Positions 45,101 to 56,499 of a DNA stretch of 64,000 bases are shown here, piece by piece. How positions within the stretch are numbered: position 1 is the first letter of the stretch; every line of letters starts with the position of its first letter. Position numbers and translations under genes: made by a program. Source of the stretch: Spinellus fusiger. Lineage: Eukaryota; Mucoromycota; Mucoromycetes; Mucorales; Phycomycetaceae. The stretch lies in assembly GCA_025094145.1 (NCBI GenBank), contig JALLLS010000026.1:361571-425570 (forward strand). Reading direction: 5' to 3'. Under the pieces are notes generated by a model, which was not told the DNA's origin, ran no database searches, and saw only the letters and a list, made by a program, of their open reading frames with translations.

Positions 45101-48100
45101 TCAACAATAAGAATAAGAAAAAATTATGACTGACCGATGAATAATATTTATTATTCGGTACCTTCTAGCATAGATGATTTTTGTTCTAAGAATGAGATAT
45201 AATAGCTAGGATACAACTAGTACAATAAAATAAAAAATAGATATTAATGGCATAGGAAATTAGCAATCACTTGTAAGCACAGACAAATAATCTATTACAC
45301 ATGTGCCACTGTCTTTATATTCTTTCTGTTTCGATTCATCTTCTAGACTGGATTTTTTCACTTGACTTCAGCAAGTGAGGTCTAGGGCATTCATATACTG
45401 TTTTTCAATTACTTTGTCTTGTATCCTTTATTATTATTATTATTACTCTGTTTGATCAGACATCAAACTATTTATCCAAACTTGTTCATAAGTTGACTCT
45501 TTCTTATTAGTACTGCACTTTTTTGGGGCGTATTTGCTATATGGCCAATCTTACCTTTTATCAGTACAAATAACTGTGATTGATATAATTACCTTGCTCT
45601 CTGATACACTATGGACACAGAAGATAGAAGCTAGAATAGCTGGCACAAATTAGATAATAGCAACACACATTTATTAGCATGTACACTAAAGCAGTGACAA
45701 AGTGATTTTATGGAAATTAGCTATCAATAGCTCTCTCACACTCATACACAGCAAAAAAAAAGACAAGAAAAAAAGACAAGAAAAAAGTATCATGTGGATT
45801 TTAAGCACGTCAAAAAGTATAAAAACACACAACAAAAAAAGTAAAGAAAGGGGTAATAAAGAAAGGGAGAAAGGCACCATGGTGGGCTGTCCTCTAGTGG
45901 CTTGGCCAAAAATCGACACTACACAATGGCGGTGTTATTATAGTTACAGAGTAGGAGTTGGCGTAGTTGGTAGTGGTCGCGGTTTCTACTCTGGGAATCC
46001 CGAGCTCGGATTCGAACTCGGGATTTAAGTCCTGTAAGGCTGATTCCTCTGAGTTAGCCCTGAGGCGGAGGACGCAAATCCTATTGTCGATCCTACGGAT
46101 TCATAGGTGTCTTCTTTTTTTGTTTTTATTTTTATTTTCTTCTTCTTTTACTCTTTTGAATAGCATGTTGATACCATTCTATTCTGATGTGCTATCAAAA
46201 GTCATCTGTCTATAACAAAAGTCCATCATGGTACAGACTTTTGTCTTACACTGCTCTTCCATCAAAACAAGTCTACACATGTAGTTAAATAAAGTCTGAT
46301 ACCAATGCATAGATGGGTCCTTGTTATTGATTTCATTCATAGGCTGTGTTTAAATACGTTTTAATAGTAATGAAAAATAAGAGTAGCTTATATTTTATAG
46401 TATGGCTTCAGTCAAGAGACTGCCTTGTACTTTGACTCTTGCATATTTTATATCTTTAAGATCATTTACTGTCTTTGAACATCTAAAAGTACGGCGATGC
46501 TACAACATAGAAAACGGCTCTAAAATTTATACACTATCCTGTAGGCCTGTTTGAACAGATATTGTAGAGCTTAGCAACTGGGATATATATGCCTTCTTTA
46601 AAGTTAATTTTGTAGGAGAACTAATGATTCAAGTATTCTGGTAGAATGTCATCGAGTTACTATCTCCATCTAAAAAGAGAATGCAGATAGGCTATATAGA
46701 TTAGAAGTCACTATGATGTTCATGGCTCGATCTACAACAAGATATTTTATTCTGTTGAGCCATCTGTAAATCCCATAACTATTAACTGTAGGAACCATTG
46801 AGGATATAGATAATAATAACCATTCAATCTGAGGCATAGTTCTATTGGAAATAATGAGTGGTGAGATTAATTGATAAGTAGATCTATTAAATAGTGTATA
46901 GTATTTCTTACTAGATATTTATATATAATACATTCTCTAGGTATCTAATCTAAGGATTACCACTAACTTCTTTAGTGTATTATTCACACATACACCAATA
47001 TTCTTAGAATGACATATATATCACTAAATACAATAAAAACACAATACATTTTTATTGCTGCTACTGTATAATCTAGATGTGTAATCACCAAATGTGTTGT
47101 GACTACATTGACAATATAATTAATCACTGATTAGTTATCAAATCACTTCCTTCCAACAACTCATTTATATTAAGGCGTCACATACCTTATCTGTCCAAAC
47201 AGAAGTATCTCTTCTTGACTCTGATCAATGCCAATTGAACTCAACAAAATAACTCAATCAAAATAATTCAGAATAAGAGGAACTACATTAACAGTAGTTC
47301 CCTCTTTGTAGATGGCATATCTTATTAGATGTGTGTGTTCTATTTTTCATATAGAAATGATTTAGTAATATAATTATATTGTTAACTAGTCAAGATATCA
47401 AGACTACTAAATACAGATGAGAACAAAGACAAAAGACAGAGAGTACCAAGTGCTGTGTGGTGAAAAACGCCTAACAACAGACATAAGATAGCAGACCACT
47501 ATCTTATTGAGTAGAACATACAGTTATTTGTAATAAAGAATGGTGAAAACAGTATATAATTGTTTTTTTAGACCTGGTTGGCTTTGGCGTAATAACACAT
47601 TGCTGATAGTTATAATACTAATACACATGACTATCATTTTAGATTATGACAAAGGCATATATCTTATTTCTAAATATGAAATCATTCAAAACACACGAGT
47701 TTGTTAATTTCGCAGTAACAGCATCTAATACCATCATCAATGTACCTAAAGATGTATTCTTATGAGACATTTGTGTATTTTCTCAGTAGATAAAAAAGTT
47801 CTTCATAACTGCTACCTATTTTACTATTATATGCTTAATCAAAATAAAATAAATCTATTTATGTAATATATTAAACAAAAGAGTGAAAAATGGGAGCACA
47901 TCTGTAATGTGTGTGGTGTGGTATGGCACGATGTAATATAAATAAAAGACTCTACCTGATATTGGGTCAAAAGGAGATTCCAATCATATAGTCAAAGAAA
48001 TATCTAGTCATCCACAGTGTAATATAGAAGTTGTTACTATCATCAGCACTACACATTTCATACCTTCTCTTTCTTGTTACTACAGTGTACTCATTTTTTT

Positions 48101-49429
48101 ATTAAACTAATTATTATTGACACATGAAATATCATCCATACAATGCCAGATGAATGAAATATAACAGTAGAGGCAGTATATTTGACAGCAATATAGGATC
48201 GGCAAAAGAATCATCCTGCATGAATGCAAGTCTACAGTCAGTCAGTCTACTTTATCCTCACTCATACAGCAACACATGTAGGGGCGGTCTTAAGAATAGT
48301 GGAAAGTCACAATTCTACAGCTTGGATTTAATGCAAAATAAAATGAAAAGGTACATACGCAACCACTGATAGTTTCTACTATACATATATCTGCCATCTC
48401 ATTTACATTTTACATATCAACTGCACTCATTATCCTGCTGGCCAAAACAGACATATCATAGAACACAATTATATAGCTTAGAGGAGTTGTCCAAAGTAAA
48501 TATCAATTTCATTTATTAATGTTTGAGTACTACCTTGATAATTACCTTCCACTTGGTGTATTTTGATATTATTATCTTGTCCCATTGTTATCTGTGTTTG
48601 ATATAGCAACCATTCTGTAATGTTCAAATAGTGTTCTATCTGAACATATACACCACATAACTATTCCTCAACAAGCATTATTAATAATATGGGATGTCAG
48701 AAAAGAGTAGTGGATTTGACTATAGAATGCATATCCAGTAGAGAGAATCATACACTAATAGTACAAAAAAGTCAATGCAAGGAAGCATGTGTATTATAAT
48801 TAAGTTGCTGATGACAGTCTAAAGGAAACAATATAATATGTATGAAAGTGGTGGGATGCTAATGACATGCCATAAGGCTGACAGTGGTTGCTCAGTTACA
48901 AACAAAAAAGTGTTGGCTATACACATCAGTGATTGCACTCATTTCAATGTAATTGTCACCAGAACAGATCCATGACAGTAGCATGAGATGATATATTGGC
49001 ACAAGTGTTGCGATAGCATGAGAATGCATTAAAGCTCTTATTGCCCCTTCATCCTTTTCAAATGAGTATATATTGTAGGCTTGTTTGCATAGTATAGATG
49101 GCTTTATGGTGTATTAAATAAATGAAGTAGTCTGATATCTGTCTTCTTTCTACTAAGTATCTTTTATCTAATATGATATTTTTAATCAAAGCACACTACC
49201 TATTACCCACTGTCTGGTGTTAACATTTAGCAAGTGGTTACACATGCAAAATAAAGGATGTCCTAGAGTGTAACATCCAAACCAGACCTACTACCAGAAA
49301 GTGTCTTGAGTACCTACTGTAATAGTTCTCCAGGTGCAAACGCATAACACTCTTCTTAGATAGCTGAAAAAATAACATCCACCACAGTTATTTCTATTGG
49401 ATCTGATGCCTATAAGTGTTAGTCAAATA
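42200..49429. other. Gene-poor AT-rich block, left part
   Basis: 7.2 kb with no recognisable protein gene. Reads of both strands give only short AT-rich ORFs (for example 43756-43959, 45702-46028, 48154-48369). It contains ATT/ATA microsatellites (42650-42680, 42880-42895), a palindrome around 45135-45160, a tRNA-like segment (45990-46075, listed separately), and an AGAGGAACTAC...GTAGTTCCCTCT hairpin (47277-47312). The cyclophilin promoter is at its left end. Probably degraded transposon sequence, but only the tRNA-like piece can be named. Confidence 0.55.
45990..46075 (-). other. tRNA-like / Pol III-like element (possible SINE head or tRNA relic)
   Basis: On the minus strand an A-box-like CTAACTCAGAGGA is followed about 35 nt later by AGTTCGAATCC, a near-perfect B box, inside a palindrome CCCGAG...CTCGGG. 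A GGACTTAAATCC hairpin with TAA in anticodon position lies between. The acceptor stem and a regular T-stem do not close, and no T-run terminator follows, so this is not a clean tRNA; a tRNA-derived SINE or pseudogene fits better. Confidence 0.35.
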
Positions 49430-49439
49430 ACTGAACCGA

Positions 49440-50353
49440 CTCTTCCTAAATCATGACTGTAGAGTAAAGGGCCCAAAAGACAAGTAAATAGAAACGAGAA
49501 CATGACCAGTACAGGCTGTGTAGATGCGCCGGACACTGCTTGACGATGAGAGTATAATGAGTTCAGAAGAAAGATAGCAGGGTAGAATGTGTTGTTTGTG
49601 GCCTAAATCCACTCCTTTTTTGTGGATAACCAACAGCTATTATACTTACAGAATCACAGCCAAACTACAGTCAATGAGAAAGAAGAATGGAAACAAGCCT
49701 ACAGCCACAACCTACACATCAGTCTGAATAGTTTCCAGCCTACTTTCTTGTAAACAGCTGTTGATATTAATCTTGTATTGAAGATACCCATGAATAAACA
49801 GGAGTTCCTGATAAAAGTCTATGGTAGGACTCGAATAGTGTGTGTTCAGTTGCCATGAGGACTGGTGGTGAAGAGTCTATCTTTTCTCTGAGTGGGTCTG
49901 TGGTATGTATTAAGAAAAGCCATAATAATAATAGTGTATATCCCAGTGCAAAGAGCAATAAGCAGTGATAGACTCAAACAACTGAGACTGTGTTTCTAGA
50001 TGACTCGCGATGTTGAAGATGATGCTTCTCAAAGAACAACTTTTTTTCCAAACAAAAATAACTCTAGAGTCTATTTTCTATTGAGTGGATGAGGGATGAC
50101 GTTGTTGTTGAACTTCAGTGCGTTGTGTTGACTAAAGACAGTACATGCCCAGGTGCGGGTGTTATTTGCTTGTTAGGGTGTCTATAGCAGACAGTGCCTG
50201 GCTATTAGCGGGAGGGGTCGTGGTTGTGCGGTGGCTACACATCATAACAGACACAGCACTTTTAATCTGCGGTGGTCGTTGGAAGTACGCAGAATAAGTA
50301 AAGTAAGCTGGGCTCTGTTCTGTTGTGGGGTCGAGAGTTAAAGCGGCACTCAT
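49440..50353 (-). CDS. Uncertain gene: possible short membrane protein, exons unresolved
   Basis: Not recognised. At 50162-50353 a 63-codon ATG-started stretch (MSAALTLDPTTEQSPAYFTY...) has balanced, coding-like composition unlike the AT-rich surroundings. Downstream on the same strand are further coding-like pieces: TQRTEVQQQRHPSSTQ (about 50095-50150), a hydrophobic stretch SLLIALCTGIYTIIIMAFLN (about 49905-49970), and segments at 49451-49633. Intron-like signals (GTAGGTTG...CTGTAG, then GTAAGT) sit at 49640-49730. No continuous gene model closes in frame, so this may be a short 63 aa protein, a multi-exon membrane protein, or a decayed gene. Low confidence. Confidence 0.3.
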
Positions 50354-53280
50354 TGTCTATTCACCAAGAAGTCCTTTACAAAGTCAAGCAGTGTGATGAG
50401 TACACCTAGCAAGTAAAACATACACACACTTCTTCACTGTCTATTATTATTATGACTAATCTATCCTCATTATAGATATATATATATATATATAAAGCCA
50501 CAGTGGAATAGACTGCTTATTATCATTTTCTTAATTGTTTACGACATTGCTGCGCTACCTGCAACAATGGGTCCAGGCAAAAAAGGGCGAGCCTTGAAAA
50601 ATCCTGAGCCTACAAGCAGGAGCGACCCACTTGTATCCATCACTCCACACAATCCTGTTTCCACACAATGCATAGTCACAATGCATAGGCCACCCAGCAC
50701 ACTCCTACAAACCTAAAGATGGAGGGGAGCAGACAGGATGCTTACTAATGTAAACGCATAGCCATGTCTAGCGACCACATCAAGAATGCAGAAAGAGGCG
50801 AAGGTGAGTACACACTATAAACTACCAAGCACAAAGTATTCTCTTAAAAAGAGACTACTCTATGGAATTGATAGGTCATAAGAGAAATAACTCCCATTAC
50901 ACCAAGCATAATTTCAGATTAGAGATGTTTCATGATAAAGTCAACTCTCACTGTCTCTTCAATTAATGCTTCCGATGGTAAGAGAGAAAAGAAAAGGTGT
51001 GGAAATAAAGCGGATGTTTATACCTTTTTGACTAGGGTAGGAGATGCAAATCTGTGACTTAATAATGACTGCTGAGTGAATTACAGGATTCGGCTGTTGA
51101 AAATAAAAAGGACGGCTGTGGGTGGCTGCTATAGAGATAGAGTCAGGTGGGAAAATATTTTCATCTGATTCTGTGTGATGATTGGTCTGCCACTGTGACT
51201 ATAAATCAATGTGTATTATTATGTTCTCACAGTAAAGAGTATGCTTTGGATAGAAGAAATAGGCTCCTATGGCATTGAAAGAGTCAGTCTGCTCTATAGT
51301 CCTACTGAGTAATGTCTTCCATGTATTTCCTTCTCAGTCATCTCAGCACAGTCAGGGCATTAAGTGTCTGTGTATTTTTTAAAAAACAAGCTCAACGATT
51401 AGATCGGATGTCGTGATTCAGTCTAACAGGCTTCCTATTTCGATATCCGACGACACTCTTCCTTCTAGACAGCGTTGTTCGATTGTATTCTTTTCTCTTT
51501 ATTTCTTGGCATTGTCAGTGAAGCCTTCCCGAATCTAATAATTTAATATGTGTCTATTAATTCTTAAATTGAAGCATTGATTCATTACATCTATGGAATA
51601 AGATGTATGTGGCAGTGAAATTCAAAGAAACAATTGGATACTGAGGTTGTAGAACTCATTAGATTTCACCGTACTTTGACATGTGTTCTATTGATCGCAT
51701 TGCCTTGATACTAAACCTATTGAGATACTTCTCTCTCACATTAAGGTTATTTAAAACTCATTATAAGTATGGATAAAATAAATAAATGCCTATCTCCAGT
51801 ACTAGACTGTAGTTGACATTGCCAGTGATGTGGAATATCAGATCAGCCATTCAGCCCAGACAGTTGTTCAGCTATACAGTCACCAGCTGCTTAAAACTAA
51901 TATGCGACAAGACAGATATAGAAAATAGCATTATTTGTCCATTAAAAGTTTGATTTATGAAAAGAGAAATATAATCTCTATGTGTTGAAATTATGACACC
52001 TGTCTATAAGGATTTCATAGAGCTATGGTCATAATAATGAAGCAGTCAAGCGAAGAAATTCACTCTGAGCTCGAAACAGTAGACCTTAACTTGTACCCAA
52101 GTTTATAGAATAATGTTATAATATCATACCTTACTCAAGAGACATTATGTAAATAGAATCACAGGTATTTTATATTTTGATTATAAAAGCAAAAAGAAAA
52201 AGAGATAGAAATTATTTCTCTCTCTCTCTCTATCTCTCTTCCACTCCTGTTGAAGAACACCCTACTAACAAATATATAGTACTTTTTATGTGATATTATT
52301 GTATATCTACGTGAATTTACTAGTAGTATTATTATTTTTACAAAAAAAAAATTGATAAGAAGAAATAAATTAAGTCTTTTGGAAATGATACATGATGTTG
52401 AAATCAATTATATCATGGTATAATAACAATAGGACTATAAACTATTATTCTTGTAAAATGAAATAAAAGCCTATATTACAGAGATATCTCTTATTGTTTA
52501 CTTGTATATTTATGTCAAAAAAGTCCTCAACACCAAGATAAATAATTTTAAATGTACCCTAATCACTTTGTTTGCCACTCTCTGTTGTTTTTCTCTAATA
52601 TGATTAGTGAGAGAATGCATATCTCGGGATGTAGATAAACGTTCGTCAGTGTTTAAAACTCCAATCTATACAATAATATGGAAAGTATGCCATAATATAA
52701 TTATTGTTTCTTTGTATACTAATCATTTCATTTCATTAAATATATATCTAATTATGTACCTTTTGCAGGTACATTATTCAGTTTTCCAATATAATACATG
52801 TTCATTGCAGTATTATTGTATGTCTGGTAAGGTTCTTTTTATCATAGCAAACATATATGTTCATAATTACTTATGCCTTTCAAGCTATAAGTACCTATAT
52901 AGTATAATATGTGTTAGATAAATTTACACAGTGAGTTATTAAATAGATGGACGACTACAATAAATTTAACTTAAATTGAATATAGTAAACATAGGAAGTT
53001 TTCTCATAATACTGTTGATATGTATGAATTCACTTACTGTATATAAAATAGAATAGAATAGAATACTTTGTAAATGATTTGGTTTATGAATAAAACAACA
53101 TACATCGAAAGAAACACTCGCATGCTTTAGATTCTACAACTCTATTTCTTGTGTCATGTCATTCTACCTGTTTTATTATTATTAAAAGATACATTAAACA
53201 TATAGTAGAAACTTCAAACTCATATAAAACATAGATTAGGTCAATAGAATATTAAGATATAGGTATATTAGACAAAAAGT
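50354..53280. other. Gene-poor AT-rich block, middle part
   Basis: No gene recognised. Short TA-repeat (50475-50493), CT tract (52218-52245) and AT-rich ORFs (52159-52407, 52607-52921) only. A run of T/C and A-rich sequence without motifs; likely old repeats beyond recognition. Confidence 0.5.
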
Positions 53281-53960
53281 CTTAACATTTAGTACTACCA
53301 CCCTTTGCTTCAATGACAACTTTGCATCCCCAAGGAGTTCTCTCAATCAGGCTGTTGATCTTTTATAGTGGTATTTCTTGAATATCAAAGAAATAAAGCA
53401 GCCTCCAGATCCCTAAGTATACTTTGGACGGTTATCTTTTTTTTCGAAACAAGGTCAGAAATGTCTCCAAGGTACTCTAAGGTTTAGATCAGGGCCTTGT
53501 GAAGGCCAGTCCATGGTAATCACACCCACTATTTCTTTCTATTCCTTTGCCACCTTGCACCTGTGGCTACTGGCAGTATCCTCCTAAGAACATAACCACT
53601 TTCTGGATTCAGGTCATAAATACAGGTCAGATCAGTAGAGTACTCTTCCAAGATCTCAATGTACCTGGGGCCATCAATATTGCTATTTACAGGGCATAGT
53701 CTTCTCACATTTTTACCAGACATAGAGTCACACGCTATTACCCTACCGCTGCTAAACTTTACGATGGGCTTCATATTCTTTGGGAGTAACCCTTCCTATT
53801 ATTATTTTTTCGGATGGCTTTGTTGTGGCTATTGTGAGAGATGAGTTGGTGCCTTGACTTATCTGACCAGATAATGGTACGCCATTACTCATCAATCCAA
53901 TGAGCATTGTCTTTGGTCCAAGCAAGTCTCATTTCCTTATACTTGATGGTAAGAGCAGGC
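53265..53960 (-). mobile_element. Decayed Tc1/mariner-type transposase relic (second copy, different family)
   Basis: Minus-strand translation shows ordered Tc1-like blocks: VIWSDKSRHQLI (about 53840-53880, second catalytic Asp block), a WPSQGPDLNL segment (about 53490-53520; family WPxQSPDLNPIE), and ERTPWGCKVVIEAKGGSTKC (about 53290-53350; family C-terminus R-x-x-x-VI-x-AKGG-xT). Frameshifts and stops break it everywhere. The left edge ATTAGACAAAAAGTC (53268-53282) resembles the inner end of the MITE terminal repeat at 56090-56108, hinting at a shared family. Dead. Confidence 0.72.
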
Positions 53961-54179
53961 TTCTTTGTATCTCTTCAGAATTCAGAATACAGTAGTAAAG
54001 TCTACATTGAATCAATTAGCATAAATAATGTGAAAGGATGGTAGAATAAGAAAAGATATATAATGCATATATAATTGTGGCATTTTTATTATTTTTGGCC
54101 AGAAGATTCAAAGCCTGAAACGGTTTTATTATATAAAGATATATAAAATAAATAACTCACTGTATTGCACTACAGGGTT

Positions 54180-54430
54180 ATCTTTTAAAGACACTACAGA
54201 GTCTTATTCTTTAAACACCAAGCAAATCCACAAGGGTCTTTATGAGTCACCAAATGTCAGGCTTCAATAGCACAACTGGATAGACTTTCTTCTTCCATGA
54301 GAGCAACTCAGTGCACATTTCTCTTCACAATAGCCAACATTGCTCTATTGGATTCATCTCAAGGGAATATGGCGGCATAATACACACTTTAAGTTCAATG
54401 GATCTTATCTCAGCAGCTACTAGTTCTATT
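54180..54430 (-). mobile_element. Fragment of an IS630/DDE_3-type transposase
   Basis: Minus-strand translation contains MPPYSLEMNPIEQCW (about 54345-54390), the E block of DDE_3 transposases (LPPYSPxLNPIExxW). Distinct from the Tc1 relic just to its left, whose equivalent block is WPSQGPDLNL. No terminal repeats identified; the N-terminal part is missing or too decayed. Confidence 0.6.
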
Positions 54431-54534
54431 TAATAACAGCAAAGGATTATTAGTCTTTCTTTGATGCCACTTTGACTCACTTCTTTATCTATTCTCTCTC
54501 TCTCATTTACTCTAGTCAGGCTATGCTTTGGACT

Positions 54535-55165
54535 GATCCTTGCCACTACAATGATCAAGACTGAATCAAATACCAAGCGTACCAATATCATAGATAGCCA
54601 TGAAATACACAGTGCAAAAATATCCACCTTGGATGTCTAAGAACAACAACAACAAAAGAGATAAGATATCTATTGTTCTGCCATTTCTCTTGTCTTTTTC
54701 TTTACCTGTCCGAGTAAGAACCACCAAATGATAAGTTTATCAGACCTGCTTCCATGTGTGATGGTGTTAAAATGACCCCAGTACATAAAATAGATGAAGG
54801 TAAATGGCTTGTGATCGGGCCCCCGCACTGATAAGACACGCAAGGTTATCCCCGGCCCGCAAGATTACACACTTCCATCTGCTGAGATAAGCGGCTTGTG
54901 GTCGAGCCCCATCACATTAAGCAATTGGTTCACAAGACTACAGGCCCCTAGCTGTTGAACCTAGATGACTTATAGTAACACTCCCCAGTGCAATAATGAG
55001 ACGAGACCCGCAAGATTACGCCCTTCAAACATATGTTTAGGAGTCAAATTAACATTGCAACAACACAATGGATAGCAAGATGACCAGACACACCCTTGAG
55101 CAGCCATGAAGTATAGCGTGTAAGCATGTCCACTTTGAATGTCTAAGAAGAACAAAAGACTAAAA
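54535..55165. repeat. Diverged direct duplication (two copies about 490 bp apart)
   Basis: Copy 1 (54585-54655) and copy 2 (55100-55165) share AGCCATGAA.TA.A..GT, then a gapped TATCCAC.TTGGATGTCTAAGAA-like stretch ending in AACAAAAGA. Read on the minus strand both give a DIQ-x-G-x-x-x-T-x-YFMA-like peptide, so an old duplicated exon or repeat family is likely. Confidence 0.5.
54800..55020. repeat. GC-rich repeat pair (possible SINE bodies)
   Basis: GGCTTGTGATCGGGCCCC (54806) and GGCTTGTGGTCGAGCCCC (54893) are near-identical, and each is followed downstream by CCCGCAAGATTAC (54856 and 55008). The unusually high GC for this block and B-box-like TGGTCGAGCCCC suggest tRNA-derived SINE sequence. 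No full element could be delimited. Confidence 0.45.
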
Positions 55166-55224
55166 CAAAAACAAAAACAAAGGGAGACAGTATTCTCAAC
55201 ATTTGCACGTTTATACCTTAACAA

Positions 55225-55287
55225 GAGGAGGCATCTGGTTAGTCTTCAGTTTATGAGTCCAACGCGTTGTTCATTACACCATGCAGG
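55225..55287 (-). other. tRNA-derived segment (SINE head or tRNA pseudogene)
   Basis: Minus strand reads GCCTGCATGGTGTAATGAAC, then AACGCGTTGGACTCATAAACTG. ATGGTGTAATG-AC and CGCGTTGGACTCATAA are the D-arm/A-box and anticodon arm of a tRNA with CAT anticodon. The T arm (TTCGA) is not recognisable and the acceptor ends do not pair, so it is not a functional tRNA. Confidence 0.4.
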
Positions 55288-55289
55288 CA

Positions 55290-56075
55290 AGATAGAAAAA
55301 AAAAGAAGATAGAAAAGAAGGATAAAAAGGAGGGTACAACCCACTCAAATAAACATGACGCACACATATTCTAATTGGCTGAAGTATGGCTTGTGTCACT
55401 CTGCTATTCAAACAGCACCCCTTTCTTGTACTCACGCACTACTTTCCACAAAGGCAAATGACTATAGAGTATTGTTGGTGCTTTACTAGTCTACAACAAA
55501 ATATGTTATGGACACAGTTTAATCGGCATTCTTGAAATGGTAGAATCTGATTTGGTTCATTTTAAAAGCTGCACTGGCTTTCATTGAAGAAGCATGCTGC
55601 CTCTATCCCTGAGTGTATCAAAGCAAAACATCTCTGTAGTGTCTTGATTCTAGTCACTGATGATGTTGGTGATTCACTTGAAGAAAACGTGTCAGCTTGA
55701 ATTGTCACATACAAAACACTCCTTATGCTAATATTGAAAATAAACAAACACCCTACAACTAAGCATCTGAAAAGCAAAATGTACTTGTTGATACAAATAC
55801 AAATAAACACTCATCCCAAGGCCCTGATGCCCAGTCGACTTTTGATAGTTCTCCTAGTAAAAACTATTAAAATGAATAAGATAGCAATAATGTGAAAAAA
55901 TACAGATGAAGAAATATAACGACATAGTCTTAATAATAAACAATAAGCATCCCAAGTAGATGGTGAATGTTCTTTATGTGGAAATAATAAATAGATATTG
56001 CATTCAAGATAATACAAGAAATATATGCATATCTATAATGTAGGGCTGTAACATTGGAATTGAGATGAGTAGATA
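55290..56075. other. Intergenic, no gene recognised
   Basis: AT-rich with short ORFs (55562-55810, 55811-56017) of doubtful coding value. One frame reads ADTFSSSESPTSSVTRIKTL, mildly coding-like, but no second exon or motif was found. Confidence 0.45.
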
Positions 56076-56372
56076 CAGTCCTATGTAATAAGTGACTAGA
56101 CAAAAAATCAAATTTTTATTATTTGAAAAATAAAGGCATATCTATCAGTCAAAGATGTTCATAATAAGATGTTCATAGAATAATACAGTATTTTGAGAAG
56201 CTGTTCTTTAGATGAGACCATCTTTATATTCTTGACTAATATTCTACTTATTTCTATTGCCTAAGGTCATTGTTTGAATAAGCTATAAAAGAAAAGAAAA
56301 GACCTCTATTTTATTTTTGAAGAATAAAATAGAATTTCATCTTTTGTCTAGTCACTTTATTACATAGGACTG
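56076..56372. mobile_element. 297 bp MITE with 30-31 bp terminal inverted repeats and TA target-site duplication
   Basis: Left end CAGTCCTATGTAATAA... (56076-56105) and right end are inverted complements over 30-31 bp, differing by one A insertion, and the repeats continue imperfectly for about 10 more bases. Each end is flanked by TA (56074-56075 and 56373-56374), the Tc1/mariner target. The interior is AT-rich with no ORF. It sits 130 bp from the 3' end of the protoporphyrinogen oxidase gene. The near-identical ends indicate fairly recent movement. Confidence 0.85.
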
Positions 56373-56499
56373 TATACCATTCGACTGGGATTAGAATAAC
56401 TGTTCTATGCTTAATGAATGAAATATCAAGCCAACACCAAGTTTCAATAGACCCTCCATTCACCTGTTTCCTTTGTTCACTCAATAAAGTGCTTGTTTA

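Noticed and set aside
45702..46028. 108-codon ORF over the tRNA-like element
   Set aside because: Lys-rich start from A-rich DNA, then the tRNA-like stretch in a meaningless frame.
50475..50493. TATATA run as a promoter TATA box
   Set aside because: It is a simple TA repeat with no supported gene start at the expected distance.
52607..52921. 104-codon ORF rich in Tyr, Ile, Cys
   Set aside because: AT-rich composition, no motif, no second exon; chance ORF in a gene-poor block.
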